Shown here: piece by piece, positions 17,852 through 28,334 of the stretch
How the letters are laid out: each line of letters begins with the position of its first letter
How positions within the stretch are numbered: position 1 is the stretch's first letter
Source: CAVVGZ01 sp963747965
Lineage (GTDB): Bacteria > Chloroflexota > Anaerolineae > Anaerolineales > Anaerolineaceae
Length of the DNA stretch: 64,000 nucleotides
Reading direction: 5' to 3'
Assembly: GCA_963747965.1 (NCBI GenBank)
Contig: CAVVGZ010000007.1
Span: 682,001-746,000, forward strand
Translations under genes and position numbers: made by a program
Notes under the pieces: generated by a model
What the model saw: only the letters and a program-made list of their open reading frames with translations
Told to the model about the DNA's origin: nothing
The model's database searches: none

Positions 17852-18496
17852 TCACCAAGAACTGTTAAAGGTTGATGGTGCAGGTTCTGGATCAAGAATG
17901 TATACACTTACTGCAAATACCCATACCGGAAAGACCAGGCTGATCCATTGAAAATTTTGAATACTCAGCAACAGCATCAGCGCCAGTGCATAGGTTAGAA
18001 ATGACCAGCCGCGATGCATGGAACCGGTACGAATCCAGATGGTAGCTATGGAGATCATGAATACCCCGGCCATGCGGATGGCATAGATGTTGATGATGTT
18101 ATAGATCACTGCCCGGTTGTAGGTATAGAGACCGGTTCCGATTATTTGCTCTTTTTCAACCAGGTAGGTGCTCAAAATCCCGCCCGTCAAGGCTGCCCCA
18201 ATAAAGATTAATGCAAGGAATAAGATGCCGCTGCCCAGGAACACGGTCGAAAAGAGGCGGTCCTCCTGGTCACCAAGATGATCCCGAATCACCCCGATGA
18301 ACCAGAGAAAGGCAATCCCGGCATAAGGCACCAGGTTCAGCCCTAGGGAAACTAATTTTGAATATTTGTCCAGCCAGACAGGGTTTGCTGCCATATCAGT
18401 TGGGATGGCAATGCGAATCAGCACCAGGGCTGTACCGTAGAGCAGGGCAAACAGGATTCCTGCAATTGCTGCGGCGCGCGGTGTACGGAGCTTCAA
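17852..18496 (-). CDS. Six-helix integral membrane protein of unknown function
   Basis: A 214-residue protein with about six hydrophobic helices and no catalytic motif I can name. It starts at a TTG (18496) without a clear ribosome site. Similar proteins are common in Actinobacteria and Chloroflexota without assigned function. The C-terminal tail is DPEPAPSTFNSSW. It is intact and lies 57 nt upstream of the broken DUF2254 gene. Confidence 0.6.
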   Translation of the reverse strand: MKLRTPRAAAIAGILFALLYGTALVLIRIAIPTDMAANPVWLDKYSKLVSLGLNLVPYAGIAFLWFIGVIRDHLGDQEDRLFSTVFLGSGILFLALIFIGAALTGGILSTYLVEKEQIIGTGLYTYNRAVIYNIINIYAIRMAGVFMISIATIWIRTGSMHRGWSFLTYALALMLLLSIQNFQWISLVFPVWVFAVSVYILDPEPAPSTFNSSW

Positions 18497-19121
18497 TCTG
18501 GTTAAATTAACTACGTGTCTCAGTCATAGATTCACTCTATTTTGATCTTTAAAAAAACAATAAAAAACGTCTCAATGACAGCCCATCCGTTAAAACACAG
18601 CATCCATTGACTTCCAGCTTGCTTGTTACCTTGTAGTTCGGTTGTAGATTCTTGTCCATCCAGAGTGTGCAACGATTTGTGGTTCCCGGTCTTTTGGGGC
18701 TGGAGGACATTCTCCTTTAGCCAGAATGCACCTGTATTTAAACGAACAGCTTATTTCCCGCTTCTCCCGGTTCATACGGAACATTATGCTCCAAATTAAC
18801 CACTATCTCATAATGGATCAAAATGGTCCTCACAAGGTAAAAAAACTTAAACCCCATTAGATCCAGCAGATCTTAGCAGGATAAATGCGAAATTTAATCG
18901 TGCTCGAAAATAATCGGGGTGTATTTAATCAGCGAGGTTACTATCCCGAAAAAATAGCCCCTGTCATTTAAGCAAACTATCCAGGCTGTTTTCTCTAGCA
19001 GACTCCAGCCTGGATATCTTGCATGCATCAGGTAGTTAATCCAATACGTCTAGGACGATGGTGAGCAGGCAGGTTGAACACAATAAGACGCTTCGTCACC
19101 TGACCTGCTCCGCATCAGATA
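18497..19121. other. 625-base intergenic stretch, nothing recognised
   Basis: No convincing reading frame, RNA gene or repeat was found on either strand. It separates the six-helix membrane protein gene from the tandem 103-residue membrane proteins and must hold their respective promoter and 3' regions. Confidence 0.4.
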
Positions 19122-19433
19122 TTAGAGACTTGGTAATGGATCGTTTTCCGGATAATAAGGAACCGACTGGCGATTCTTATAAGCGGCCATGTATTGGGCA
19201 ACATCCGCGGCAACGCCAAGACCAAGCCAGATCCAATCGTATCCATTCAACGGGAAAATAATGACGTACATCAGCGTTGTCCATGGAAGGAAGATCAGGC
19301 CGAGAATACCCACCAGCCAGGGGAAGTTAAACCCGGCAAAAGACAGGTTTACCCGCACGGGTGCAATCAGCCAGTAGATCAGAAATGCCAGGCGTGGTCC
19401 AAATACTAATAAAGTCGTAAAAAAGCAACACAT
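19122..19433 (-). CDS. 103-residue three-helix membrane protein, downstream tandem copy
   Basis: The protein begins MCCFFTTLLVFGPRLAFLIY, has three membrane helices (the second after NFPWLVGILG, the third at YDWIWLGLG) and ends with the conserved hydrophilic tail NRQSVPYYPENDPLPSL. It is clearly paralogous to the gene at 19602-19913, with most positions identical. The ribosome site AGGAGG and the ATTATA spacer are also conserved between the copies. I do not recognise a named family. Membrane topology puts the conserved tail on one face, so it may bind a partner. Confidence 0.7.
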   Translation of the reverse strand: MCCFFTTLLVFGPRLAFLIYWLIAPVRVNLSFAGFNFPWLVGILGLIFLPWTTLMYVIIFPLNGYDWIWLGLGVAADVAQYMAAYKNRQSVPYYPENDPLPSL

Positions 19434-19601
19434 CGTATAATCCTCCTGAAAAATATAGTTATTTTTAACCCGGGCCGGGTCATGCTGGATAAAACAGCCC
19501 GGATAGGCTGCGATTCAATCCAATCCGTCAGCAGTGAAGCCAGAGCGGGCAGGAGCAGTTCCATAATAAATCAATGCTGCCCGCCTGGCTCCACCGGGAA
19601 A

Positions 19602-19913
19602 TTAAAGGGTAGGAAGTGGATCGTTTTCCGGATAATAAGGAACGGATTGGCGGTTTTTATAGGCGCCCATGTAGGAGGCAATATCTGCCATGATCCCAAA
19701 ACCAAGCCATATCCAGTCGAAACCATTCAACGGGAATATCAGAACGTACATCAGTATGGTCCACGGGGCGAAGATCAGGCCAAGAATGCTCACCAGCCAG
19801 GGGAAATTAAAATTAGCTACAGCAGCATTCACCCGCACGGGTGCGATGAGCCAGTAGATCAAGAATGCCAGGCGTGGGCCAAAAACTAATAAAGTGGCAA
19901 AAAAGCAACACAT
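19602..19913 (-). CDS. 103-residue three-helix membrane protein, upstream tandem copy
   Basis: Start taken at 19913 (MCCFFATLLVFGPRLAFLIY), where GGAGG is eight bases upstream, matching the paralogue; an in-frame ATG five codons earlier lies over the ribosome site. Three helices and the tail NRQSVPYYPENDPLPTL repeat the pattern of the gene 168 nt downstream. The main differences cluster in the loop after PVRVN. The two genes are a tandem duplication that has kept its coding frame and start region, which implies selection on both. Confidence 0.7.
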   Translation of the reverse strand: MCCFFATLLVFGPRLAFLIYWLIAPVRVNAAVANFNFPWLVSILGLIFAPWTILMYVLIFPLNGFDWIWLGFGIMADIASYMGAYKNRQSVPYYPENDPLPTL

Positions 19914-20222
19914 AGAATAATCCTCCAAAAAAAATTTTAATTCCAGGGCTTACTCACCAGCAAGGTTCACAGGCTCTGGATTGATAGCGATTTTCTTCTA
20001 TAAAGATAGAACAACGTTATTTAATGTACTGGTTATGAAAGAGTCATGGAAAAAATATCTTGAGTTTTCGCTAATATTATCTTGCAGTCACCTCCCTTAA
20101 AAAGTACCGGATCAATAATGTTTTTGTAAACTCACCTGAGGAATTCATTTATCCAACAGGATTTTCCCTTCAAGGAGTGAGTAAATCTTTCTGAAAGACA
20201 GCTCCCTGGTTCTGTCATGAAT

Positions 20223-20711
20223 CTATTCGGCTGTAAATGCAGCCATCAATTGTTCTTCCTGTACTTTGTTAAGGTTTGAAGCAATGAGCTCGAAATGCTC
20301 GCCCTTCAGCTCTTCAACGACCTTATCTTTTACTGCGTCGCTGGTCAGCAGGAACAGGGCGGAGGTGCCCTCGGTTACCTGGGAGCGCGTCTCCTCGATA
20401 AACTCATCACTGATGCCGTAATCATCCATCTTGCCGGCCATGGCGCCCACGGCAGCCCCAATCGCCATACCCAGGATCGGTACAACGAAAATGATCCCGA
20501 AGAGCAGGCCCCAGAAAGCATTTTTAAGGGCACTCTTGCCAACCAGGTCAACCAATTGCCTGGTTATGGGTTTATCCCTGCCCACCGGCCAGGAGACCAT
20601 GGCGGCATCCTCAATTTTTATATACCCATCATTTTGCAGCATCTGCAATTTTTCAAGAACTTGCTCTGCACCTTGCGGGTTGTTAAACTTGAGTACTGTT
20701 AATGTCGCCAT
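20223..20711 (-). CDS. DUF1269 family membrane protein (short form)
   Basis: A 162-residue protein. An N-terminal ferredoxin-like half (MATLTVLKFNNPQGAEQVLE) is followed by a central glycine-rich hydrophobic hairpin (FWGLLFGIIFVVPILGMAIGAAVGAMAGKM). A C-terminal half contains GISDEFIEETRSQVTEGTSALFLL, the family hallmark. AGGAG precedes the ATG. DUF1269 proteins are stress-linked inner-membrane proteins of unknown mechanism. A second, longer relative lies at 22339-23094, with the SH3b lipoprotein between them. Confidence 0.8.
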   Translation of the reverse strand: MATLTVLKFNNPQGAEQVLEKLQMLQNDGYIKIEDAAMVSWPVGRDKPITRQLVDLVGKSALKNAFWGLLFGIIFVVPILGMAIGAAVGAMAGKMDDYGISDEFIEETRSQVTEGTSALFLLTSDAVKDKVVEELKGEHFELIASNLNKVQEEQLMAAFTAE

Positions 20712-20761
20712 GGATCTCCTGATTTTCTTAATATTTTACTTATTTAGCCGATTTGTGCAAG

Positions 20762-22220
20762 TTAATTCACCACAACATACACATAGAACTGGCAAATTAC
20801 CTCACCGCTTTTTTGTACCTGCCACATCTCGCCAAAATCGCCCGGGCCAAAGGGGCCCATCATCGGTACAGTTACATTATACGTCCAACCGGGTTCCACC
20901 GTGTTGGTCAGATCATATACATCTGCCCCGGTGTGGAGATATACATTATTATATGCGCCGACGAAGCCAATATCAACCCCATCTTGATCCCAGGCTTCAC
21001 TGCCTGTATTCTGGATGACCCAGGTTGTATCAAACGGTTCCGAAATATTCACCGCGGTTCCGTCTGCCGGGGTCTGCTGCGCCAGTAAACATCCGACCGT
21101 GCTGGGCGGAGGCGGGGTTGCTTCTACTGTCGGTGGGGGTGCCGGGGCGTCAACAACCGGGACGCTGTCAACATTTTGAGGATATACATAGTATGCCGAT
21201 ACCCATCCCAAACCGTCCGCTGAGTAATCTGTGGAGATCTTCACCTGCCACCACTGTGCGTCGGAGCTCTTGCCGGTCACTTCGCCAGTTGCCCCGGTAG
21301 GAGCTACAAACAGCACCGGGTAAGTATCTCCAGGACCGCTGCGCACATTGACATAATCAAGGGCTGTAACCGTGGGAACACCGGCGGGCGGAGGCGGAGG
21401 CGGAGCTGTCTCTGCAGATGGGGGTGTTTCAATTGTCTGGACATTCTCCACATTGATAGCCTGGGTATATGCCATCTCAACCCAGCCATAACCAAGACCA
21501 ACCATGGAAGGATCTAACCGCACAACCCACCACTGGTTGTCTTCACTCTTGCCAATCACCCGGCCTGTCATTCCGGTCGGAGCAATACCATAGGCCGGGT
21601 AATTCCCGCCCGGTCCGCTGCGCACGTACACATTCGCAATGGTCGTGGCTTGCGGGTCAGTTGCCTCTGGTGGAACAAGTTCAACTGTCGGGGGAACAGG
21701 GGGAGTAGGGAGAACAGACACGCCGTCTGCATTGCTCACGGTCACATAAGCCGTCACTTACCCAGCCGTTCCCGTTAGGCGCTACCGGTACACTGACTGC
21801 CCACCACAGGCTGTCTTCACTTTTGCCAACAACCTTGGCTGTTACGCCGCCATTCATTGCACTATAGACCACATAGTTCGTTCCAGGTCCGCTCATAATG
21901 GCTGTGTTATAGTCTGCAATGGCGCCTGGTTCACCGGCTGCTGGGGTAGGGATAACTGCCACCGGCAGGTTGGGGTCCGGGGTTGGGCCGGCAGGCGGGG
22001 GTGGAACCTCCGTGGCAGGAGGGGGTGCCGCAGCAGTCATATCTGCCACAGCAGTCTCAACTGCCTGGGTCTGGATAACCGCCGGGTCCGTAGTAGGAAC
22101 CGGGGGTACGGTTGGTGCTGCGGTCGGAGCCGGAGCACAGGCGCTTAAAATCAAGACTGCCACCAGCACTAACAGGCCAACCATCGTGATATTCTTTTTT
22201 AATCTGGGATTTTTTGTCAT
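20762..22220 (-). pseudogene. SH3b-repeat lipoprotein with NBR1-like C-terminal domain, one frameshift
   Basis: The N-terminal signal ends in the lipobox LSAC (about residues 25-28), followed by a Pro/Thr/Ala linker. Three bacterial SH3 domains follow, each with the pattern NVRSGPGxxYP...GKSxDxQWW and separated by proline-rich linkers. The C-terminus has a beta-sandwich like the NBR1 Ig-type domain (DTTWVIQNTGSEAWDQDGV), as often seen in Chloroflexota surface proteins. One base must be removed near 21758 (GTAAGTG) to join the first SH3 domain to the rest, giving about 485 residues. The likely role is cell-wall binding. Confidence 0.75.
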
Positions 22221-22338
22221 TTTTTTCCTCTTTCTGATTCTTATCCTTTTAATTGAATTTGTGTTTTTTAATTCTTTTGCCAGCTAAAATCCATAAAGCT
22301 GGGCAGGTTTCATAAATCCAGCCCAGCTATTAGCTTAC

Positions 22339-23094
22339 CTATACTTTTGGCTCTTCTATTTTGGGAGCATCTTCGCCGCCCGTCTCTTTTTCAAAAGTGC
22401 CTGCAGCAGCAATGTATTGCGTGCCTTCATCGTCAGAAGCCATACTTTCAACCACAAAGCCCTCCGGTGTGGCATAGAAATGGCTGCCGTATACTCCGCT
22501 GTCATCGACCACAACCTTGCTGGCATCCAGCGAGTCTTTACCGCTAGCTACCCGCGCCGCGCTGTAGCCTTGCTCTGAGGAAATGGCGGTGTAAGCCACC
22601 TGGTTTCCAGCCTCAAGCTGGGCAGCAATATCCGCCCCCAGGCTGGCAGTCATGGCATCCGCTCCGGCTTCTTGCATGGCCCTTTCCACCTCGGCAACCC
22701 ACTTGTGCTCAACAACTGCAACAATGGCCGATGAACCGGGCTTCAGGCTTGCGCCGAGAGTCTCCAGGCGCTTGTCGGAAAAGCCGCTGTCACGCAGCTT
22801 GGCCGTCAGGCCTCCCACCAGGGCGCCAACTGCCGCCGGCACCAGCAGGACTGGTCCGGCAATCAAGCCGATCACTGCACCGGTTACGCCACCCAGGGCG
22901 GCACCTTTACCACCGCTGAAATCAGCGGTTTCCTGGATATGCAGTTTACCTTTTGCATCTTTACGCAGTACGGCGGCATTTTGAATGCCAATCAATTTTT
23001 CTTTTTTGGCCTGCTTGAGGTTTTTCAGAACCTGCGAAGCAGACTTCTCATCCTGGAAGGCTGCAACTATTAATTGAACTGGTACATCACTCAT
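22339..23094 (-). CDS. DUF1269 family protein (long form)
   Basis: A 251-residue protein with the same plan as the shorter DUF1269 relative: an N-terminal FQDEKSASQVLKNLKQAKKE block, a glycine-rich membrane hairpin (GAALGGVTGAVIGLIAGPVL), then FSDKRLETLGASLKPGSSAIVAVVEHKW. About 100 extra residues at the C-terminus are acidic and unassigned. AAAGGAG lies six bases before the ATG. It is probably a membrane-associated stress protein. Confidence 0.75.
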   Translation of the reverse strand: MSDVPVQLIVAAFQDEKSASQVLKNLKQAKKEKLIGIQNAAVLRKDAKGKLHIQETADFSGGKGAALGGVTGAVIGLIAGPVLLVPAAVGALVGGLTAKLRDSGFSDKRLETLGASLKPGSSAIVAVVEHKWVAEVERAMQEAGADAMTASLGADIAAQLEAGNQVAYTAISSEQGYSAARVASGKDSLDASKVVVDDSGVYGSHFYATPEGFVVESMASDDEGTQYIAAAGTFEKETGGEDAPKIEEPKV

Positions 23095-23336
23095 GTTGTT
23101 CTCCTTTATTGATATTTAGAAATTTTTACTTTTGCAGTATAACTTAAAATCAAGATCTTTTTGAATAGTATGAAAATTGGTATAAATCGGGATTAGCACC
23201 GTTGAGGTTTGAATGGAGACCACACTGGATAGCCATCCAAAATGCCTTCACCAATGAACGCCGGGAAATCATTCTTGTGAAGCCTGCTTCATGGAATACC
23301 TGGGTTCTCTGCACATTGGCCATCATATTCATTACT

Positions 23337-23714
23337 CTATGCGACACGGGTTTTACTTAAGCGTTTTTGGTACATCAATAAGGTTGCCAGCAGCCAATCT
23401 GGATTGTCGCTTTTGCTCACAAAGGCATCTGCACCGGCATGCAGGACATAGCGTGCGTTTTCTTGTTTGGCACTCATCACCAGCACAATTGGTTTGGGGT
23501 TGTACGAATGGAGATTGGTAATTAAGTCCTCTATGGCATCTCCCGGCAGTTCCATATCGACCAGGATTAATGCAGGGACATTAACTGCAACCAGGCTGAT
23601 CAGACTATCTGTATCATTGGCATCACCAACCACTTCAATTTCCGGTGTCTCCTGAAGCAGCGTCTTCAGCGCCCACAGGGATACTTGATTATTGTCAGCC
23701 AGAATTACACGCAT
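23337..23714 (-). CDS. Stand-alone response-regulator receiver protein
   Basis: A 125-residue CheY-like domain with no output domain. The acidic pair, the phosphorylated Asp in LILVDMELPGD (about residue 54), the Ser in VLVMSAKQ and the Lys in FVSKSDN are all in place. It could act as a phosphate sink or a protein-protein switch for the adjacent two-component system at 23868-27569. No frame that would restore a HTH domain is visible after the stop. Confidence 0.8.
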   Translation of the reverse strand: MRVILADNNQVSLWALKTLLQETPEIEVVGDANDTDSLISLVAVNVPALILVDMELPGDAIEDLITNLHSYNPKPIVLVMSAKQENARYVLHAGADAFVSKSDNPDWLLATLLMYQKRLSKTRVA

Positions 23715-23867
23715 AGGAACTGCCCTGATCCAGTTTTGACATAAAAAGTATGAATATTAATAATTTTGGTGATGGTGCATATACACAGACACACCTATAT
23801 TAACAATAAACAAAAGACCCCCGTTGGACAACAGCCATTCAGGGGGCTAATGAGGTTGGTTTTTAAC

Positions 23868-24566
23868 CTAGCTGTTTGACCGGGTAACATCCTCGCCAAA
23901 TGGATGGGAAGGCGAAGAGTTACTCTTCCCGACAAGGTTTCGGTCCAATGCAATGGTTACTGCCTCAACCCGGCTTTTTGCTCCTAATTTGGAGAATATA
24001 TTCGATAGATGGTACTTTGTCGTCGCCAAACTGATAGCGAGTTGGGCAGCAATATCAGAGTTCGATAAGCCTTTAACCAGCAATGCCAATACTTCCTTCT
24101 CCCGTGCGGTCAAATCATGTCCCGGGGATGGTTTTTGACGTGCAGCGGCAATTAATCCATCGGTGACTTCCGGTGACAGGGTAGAGTGCCCGGCCTGGGC
24201 TGCCCGGATGGTCTGGGCAAGTTCCTCAGCAGCTACATTTTTCAGCAGGTAGCTTATGGCCCCGGCTTTTAACGCCTGCTCAATGCTGTCCTGTTCATTA
24301 AAGCTTGTCAGTACGATAATTTTAATTGGCTTTGACAATGCCATAATACCCCGGATGGCGTCAAGTCCATCCATTCCCGGCATTACCAGATCCATCAGGA
24401 CGATGTCCACCCCATGGCTGGTACAGAATGCTATGGCCTCACTGCCATCCGCAGCCTCACCAACTGGCTCCATCCAATCATAGGCATAGATGAAATTTCG
24501 AAGCCCGCTGCGTACCATGGCATGGTCGTCTACAATCAGGACACGTACAGGCTGTTCTTCAATCAA
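23868..24566 (-). CDS. NarL/LuxR-type response regulator
   Basis: A 232-residue protein. The receiver domain (about 7-125) has VDDHAMVRSG, the phospho-acceptor Asp in DIVLMDLVMPGMDG and the Lys in SYLLKNVAAEE. The C-terminal LuxR HTH (about 150-215) has LTAREKEVLALLVKGLSNSDIA and KYHLSNIFSKLGAKSR. Its start overlaps the end of the histidine kinase by 4 nt (ATGA), so the pair were translated as a unit. It should bind DNA as a dimer when phosphorylated. It is intact although the kinase reading frame is broken. Confidence 0.9.
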   Translation of the reverse strand: MIEEQPVRVLIVDDHAMVRSGLRNFIYAYDWMEPVGEAADGSEAIAFCTSHGVDIVLMDLVMPGMDGLDAIRGIMALSKPIKIIVLTSFNEQDSIEQALKAGAISYLLKNVAAEELAQTIRAAQAGHSTLSPEVTDGLIAAARQKPSPGHDLTAREKEVLALLVKGLSNSDIAAQLAISLATTKYHLSNIFSKLGAKSRVEAVTIALDRNLVGKSNSSPSHPFGEDVTRSNS

Positions 24567-27500
24567 ATCGTTTCTCCTGTGTCAGTTAACCAGGTTAAGG
24601 TTACGGTTGTTCCCTTTCCAGCCTCGCTTTCCAGGGATAAGTTTCCGTGGATGGCAGCGGCTCGTTCCCTCATGATTCCCAACCCCAATTTTGAAGGACC
24701 GCTTTCTTTAACAACCAGTCCGATACCATCATCTCGTACCACCAGTTTCACTTCGGTTCTCTGTTGATCCATGCGAATCAGTTATTACAGGGCTGGCGCT
24801 TAAGTGTACCTCCAAATGGCTGGCATGGGCATGCTTTATGACATTATTTAAGCTCTCCTGGGCAACCCGGTAAAAACAAATATGCACTTCTTCGGGTAAG
24901 GAGGGAATTTGTTCGATAAATAATTTATACGCCAGGCTGCTGCGGCTGGTAACCGCTTCGGTGAACTGAGCCAGCAGATCAGCCAGGGGCGTTTTGATCA
25001 CTGCAGAAGGGCGCAGCTCGAGGAGCATGGTGCGCATTTCAGCCAGCGCGGCACGCGTCAGGCGGCGCAGTTCCTCAAGACCGGAAAGGCCCAGTTTTTG
25101 GTCGCGCCTCCATATCTTCGGCAGAACTTCGGCAACCAGGCTGGCTGCAAAGAGCAGCTGGGTCACCGAGTCATGCAAATCACGCGCCAGGCGGTTGCGC
25201 TCTTCAGCGGCGATAATGGCCTGGTTTTGCTCATACTGCCAGGCTTTCTCATTAATTTGTGTGATATCAATACTTATTTTTTCTAACAACGCAAAATCAC
25301 TTTCCGTGAAGGAGTGTTCCGGCTGGCTATATAGTAATCCCAACAGGCCAATATTTCCGCTTGTGAATTGCAGGAAGGATAGCAATATGGACTGGTTTTC
25401 TTCAACCGGGTAGGTTGTTGTCCAGCAGACCCCCTAATGTATTAAATTCCTGGCGTGTGAGAATCAAATGCCGTTCTTGTGGCGATGAAAGGCGGGATAG
25501 AAGGCAAGCAGGTACTGTAATTACCGGTCCTCCCAAACCTGCAGAACTATCCCCTGCAACAGGTTGGGAGCGGAGGATGAACTCCTGTTGGGCTTTATTC
25601 CTCACCCTGGGTTTTTCCCCGGATTTGTCAAGGTCCATTTCGGCGATGAAAACAAAATCTGCCTCAAACAATTTCTTAATAGGCACGGTTATCGTTTGAT
25701 AGATTTGCGATAGGTCCGACCGGCGGATCACGGTCTCATACACTTGATTAGCAGTCACCAGCCACTCCAGACGCAATTCCAATTCTTTTTCCAGGCTCTG
25801 CCGTACTTTATTTTCTGCAATCAACTGTTCATTGATCAAATCCAATTGCGAGGTTCGATCTGCTACCAGACTTTCAAGCTGATGGCGGTATTCATCCAGC
25901 TCGACTTCATCCTTTATTCGCTGTGAAATATCCTGGAAGCCTACAACAACCGATTCGATTTGCCCTTCATCATCCTTTACCGGGTTAGCCCAAACCTCCA
26001 GTGTTACATGCCTGTCACCCAGATCGGCATCAATGTCATCGACTGAATAAGATTTTCCTGCAAAGGCTTGGGAGACTGGCAATCCCTCTAAGGGATACTC
26101 TTGATCGGTACCACTAATACTTAAGGATAAATATTCAGATGTCTGCTCATATGTAGCGCCGACAGTCAGGTTTGGCCTGATGACCTCCAACATGGATGAT
26201 TCAGAATTTCTAACGCTTTCGGGTTTATATAGGTCAGTCTATGGTCCTGACCATACACCATAACCGCAACCGGCATTCCGTCCAGGATTTGGGCCAATTG
26301 GCGCTGGTTTTTGTGCAGTTCACGGTTGGCTGATTCTGTTTCTGCCTTGTGCAGGTTAATGCGGTCTGCCAGGGCAACAGCCCAGAACGCCACCACCCAT
26401 ACCGATCCAACCCGCATGGCTTGATCCGTTATAAATGTACTCCTCAAAATCCCCATTCGAACTAACATGAGGATAATGGTGCTGAGAAAAAATATTATCC
26501 ATGAGAATACATAATAACCGGATTGACTAGTACCCTTCCTCAATAACAATATGCTGTTTACAAGCAGCACATATAAGATAATTGCTCCGCTAATAATAAC
26601 CAAAACCCCGGCAGTTTGGTATTTAAGAAAAATAACCAATGGGATTTGAACAGCCATCACAATTAATAGATATTTGAAAATCTTACCAAATCGCGGCAGC
26701 TCTCGGCGCATATCTAAGAATGAGTCTGCAAATAAAATGGTAAAGATGAACATGGTATAGAGCGGCCAGGCCACCATAATTTTCTTATAGGTGTTCAATG
26801 ACGGCCACAAGTACAATTCAATTAGACCGTCAGAAGCAGCATAATAGAGTATTAGGCTGCCAATAAACAGGACGAAATAGGTGTAATTCCTATCCTTTAA
26901 ATTGAAGACCAGGATCAGGTTATAGAGCAGCAAGATCAATAGTGCGCCGTAGAAAATCCCGAGGATAAGAGACTCCACGATATGATGGTTGGTAAACCCA
27001 TCTGGCGACCAGAGCGTAAGCGGTAGTATCATTGGTGCCCCGTTCTGGAAGCGCAAATAGATAACAGACTCTTTTCCATATTCCAACGGGATAGTAAAAA
27101 CCATGTGGTTGTATGCGATTTCACGCTCACTGACCGGACGCATCACTCCAGATTGTTTGTGGATGAAACCTTCCCCACCATCATTGGAGGGATAATACAG
27201 GTCAACAAAATGCATGTTCGAAAATCCAACCTCGATCAGCCAGGTGTTGACATTTTGAAACGCATTTCGAACAGGGAAACGCACCCAATATATAGATGTG
27301 GTAAAGCCATAATTAGGGGCTGCAGAAGTGCTTGGGATGAATTGGTCATCAAAAGCAAGGGAGGAAACCTGTTCATAAGAAAGCTGTCCAGTGGAATCCT
27401 CGAGGATCTGCATATAGGATCCCAACTGGTATTCATTGGTGTCTGCTGTTAGGATGACTGGCTGCTGATCAGGAGGATCGCTGCTCTGTGCCAAAGCCGG

Positions 27501-27569
27501 AATAAACAGTACCAGCGATACAAATAAAGTGAGGAATAACGCGTAAGTTTTTAGATGATTTGTTTTCAA
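24563..27569 (-). pseudogene. 7TM-DISM sensor histidine kinase, three frameshifts
   Basis: Four segments form one kinase of about 1000 residues. It has a signal peptide (from a TTG near 27569), an extracellular 7TMR-DISMED2 domain, seven helices of 7TMR-DISM type, a PAS domain (GMPVAVMVYGQDHRLTYINP), a coiled coil, a GAF-like domain and a HisKA_3 box (ERNRLARDLHDSVTQLLFA, His in DLHDS). The ATPase domain carries DDGIG and GLGIMRERAAAI. Shifts lie near 26194, 25409 and 24772. All motifs survive, so this is either a recent loss or sequence error. It would sense a small ligand or carbohydrate and phosphorylate the LuxR-type regulator that follows. Confidence 0.8.
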
Positions 27570-27623
27570 ATACTCATCTGCCAATGATGCTCGACTGGTA
27601 GCTGCGATACCGCGTAAGACCAA

Positions 27624-28222
27624 TTAATGAAAGAAATCCCCCAATTAGAGGATTTATTTCTAATCTAATAATAAATTCTACCATCAATCCAGAAGGACCC
27701 AGCAGGAGGCTTCCTGACGCGGTCACACAATTCTAAAAAAAATGGACCAGTTTTAATTCCCAATGATCCCCCGGAATAGATTTCCAAAATTAAAAGTGTG
27801 TTCCATGTTACCAGCTTAATACCCGGATTCAAAGAGGCCTAAACCGAGCCGGTATTATTTGAAAATTATAATTATGGCTGATAAACTAGTGTTTGAATAT
27901 GATCCTAATGGAAATCCGGCAGCAGCCACTCCATTAACTTCTCAAGGTTAGCAGACCCATCCTCAAATATGTGCTGGTATGTTACTATTTTGTGATAAAC
28001 CGGTTCATCTCCTAATCAGCTGATACCGCTGATCCTACCAATACCAAGACTTTGTCCCTCCTTGTTCCTGGGATTCAACTCAGGTAAACTCAGAGAAAAT
28101 GTCACAAATATCAATAATTCTTGTATTAAGGTATAATACGCGTGAAAAATTGAGATTTGTATTGGAGTGTCTCAGGTTTGTCAGGAATCAGGATTTTTCC
28201 GGGGACCAATTGCTTAGGGAAA
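27624..28222. other. 600-base intergenic stretch between kinase gene and tRNA-Gly promoter
   Basis: Contains the 5' region of the minus-strand kinase gene. A TATAAT at 28132-28137 is preceded by no clear -35 box. I see no gene, RNA or repeat that I can support here. Confidence 0.4.
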
Positions 28223-28251
28223 TTTACTGAAAGATACCTTTCCATTATAAT
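28223..28251 (+). promoter_or_regulatory. Promoter of tRNA-Gly
   Basis: TTTACT (28223-28228), a 17-nt spacer and TATAAT (28246-28251) precede the tRNA by 11 nt, so transcription would start a few bases before its 5' end. Confidence 0.6.
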
Positions 28252-28262
28252 ATAGCAATTTT

Positions 28263-28334
28263 GCGGGTGTAGCCAAGTGGTAAGGCATCAGCTTCCCAAG
28301 TTGACATTCGTGGGTCCGAATCCCATCACCCGCT
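28263..28334 (+). tRNA. tRNA-Gly (anticodon CCC)
   Basis: Full cloverleaf: acceptor GCGGGTG pairs with CACCCGC. The anticodon stem is TCAGC/GTTGA around the loop TTCCCAA (anticodon CCC). The T arm is GTGGG-TCCGAAT-CCCAT, with a slightly unusual TCC in place of TTC. The discriminator is T at 28334 and CCA is not encoded. It lies on the opposite strand to the kinase gene. Confidence 0.95.

Noticed and set aside
20431..21018. Plus-strand frame of 195 codons
   Set aside because: It runs antisense to a DUF1269 gene and the SH3b gene, whose domains are clear, and has no family similarity.
23150..23347. Minus-strand frame of 65 codons after the lone receiver gene
   Set aside because: I considered a lost output domain of the receiver, but the sequence does not resemble a HTH domain and the overlap and GTG start are weak.
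28085..28140. TCACAA half-site and TATAAT upstream of tRNA-Gly
   Set aside because: No partner half-site for Rex and no -35 box; a better promoter lies closer to the tRNA.
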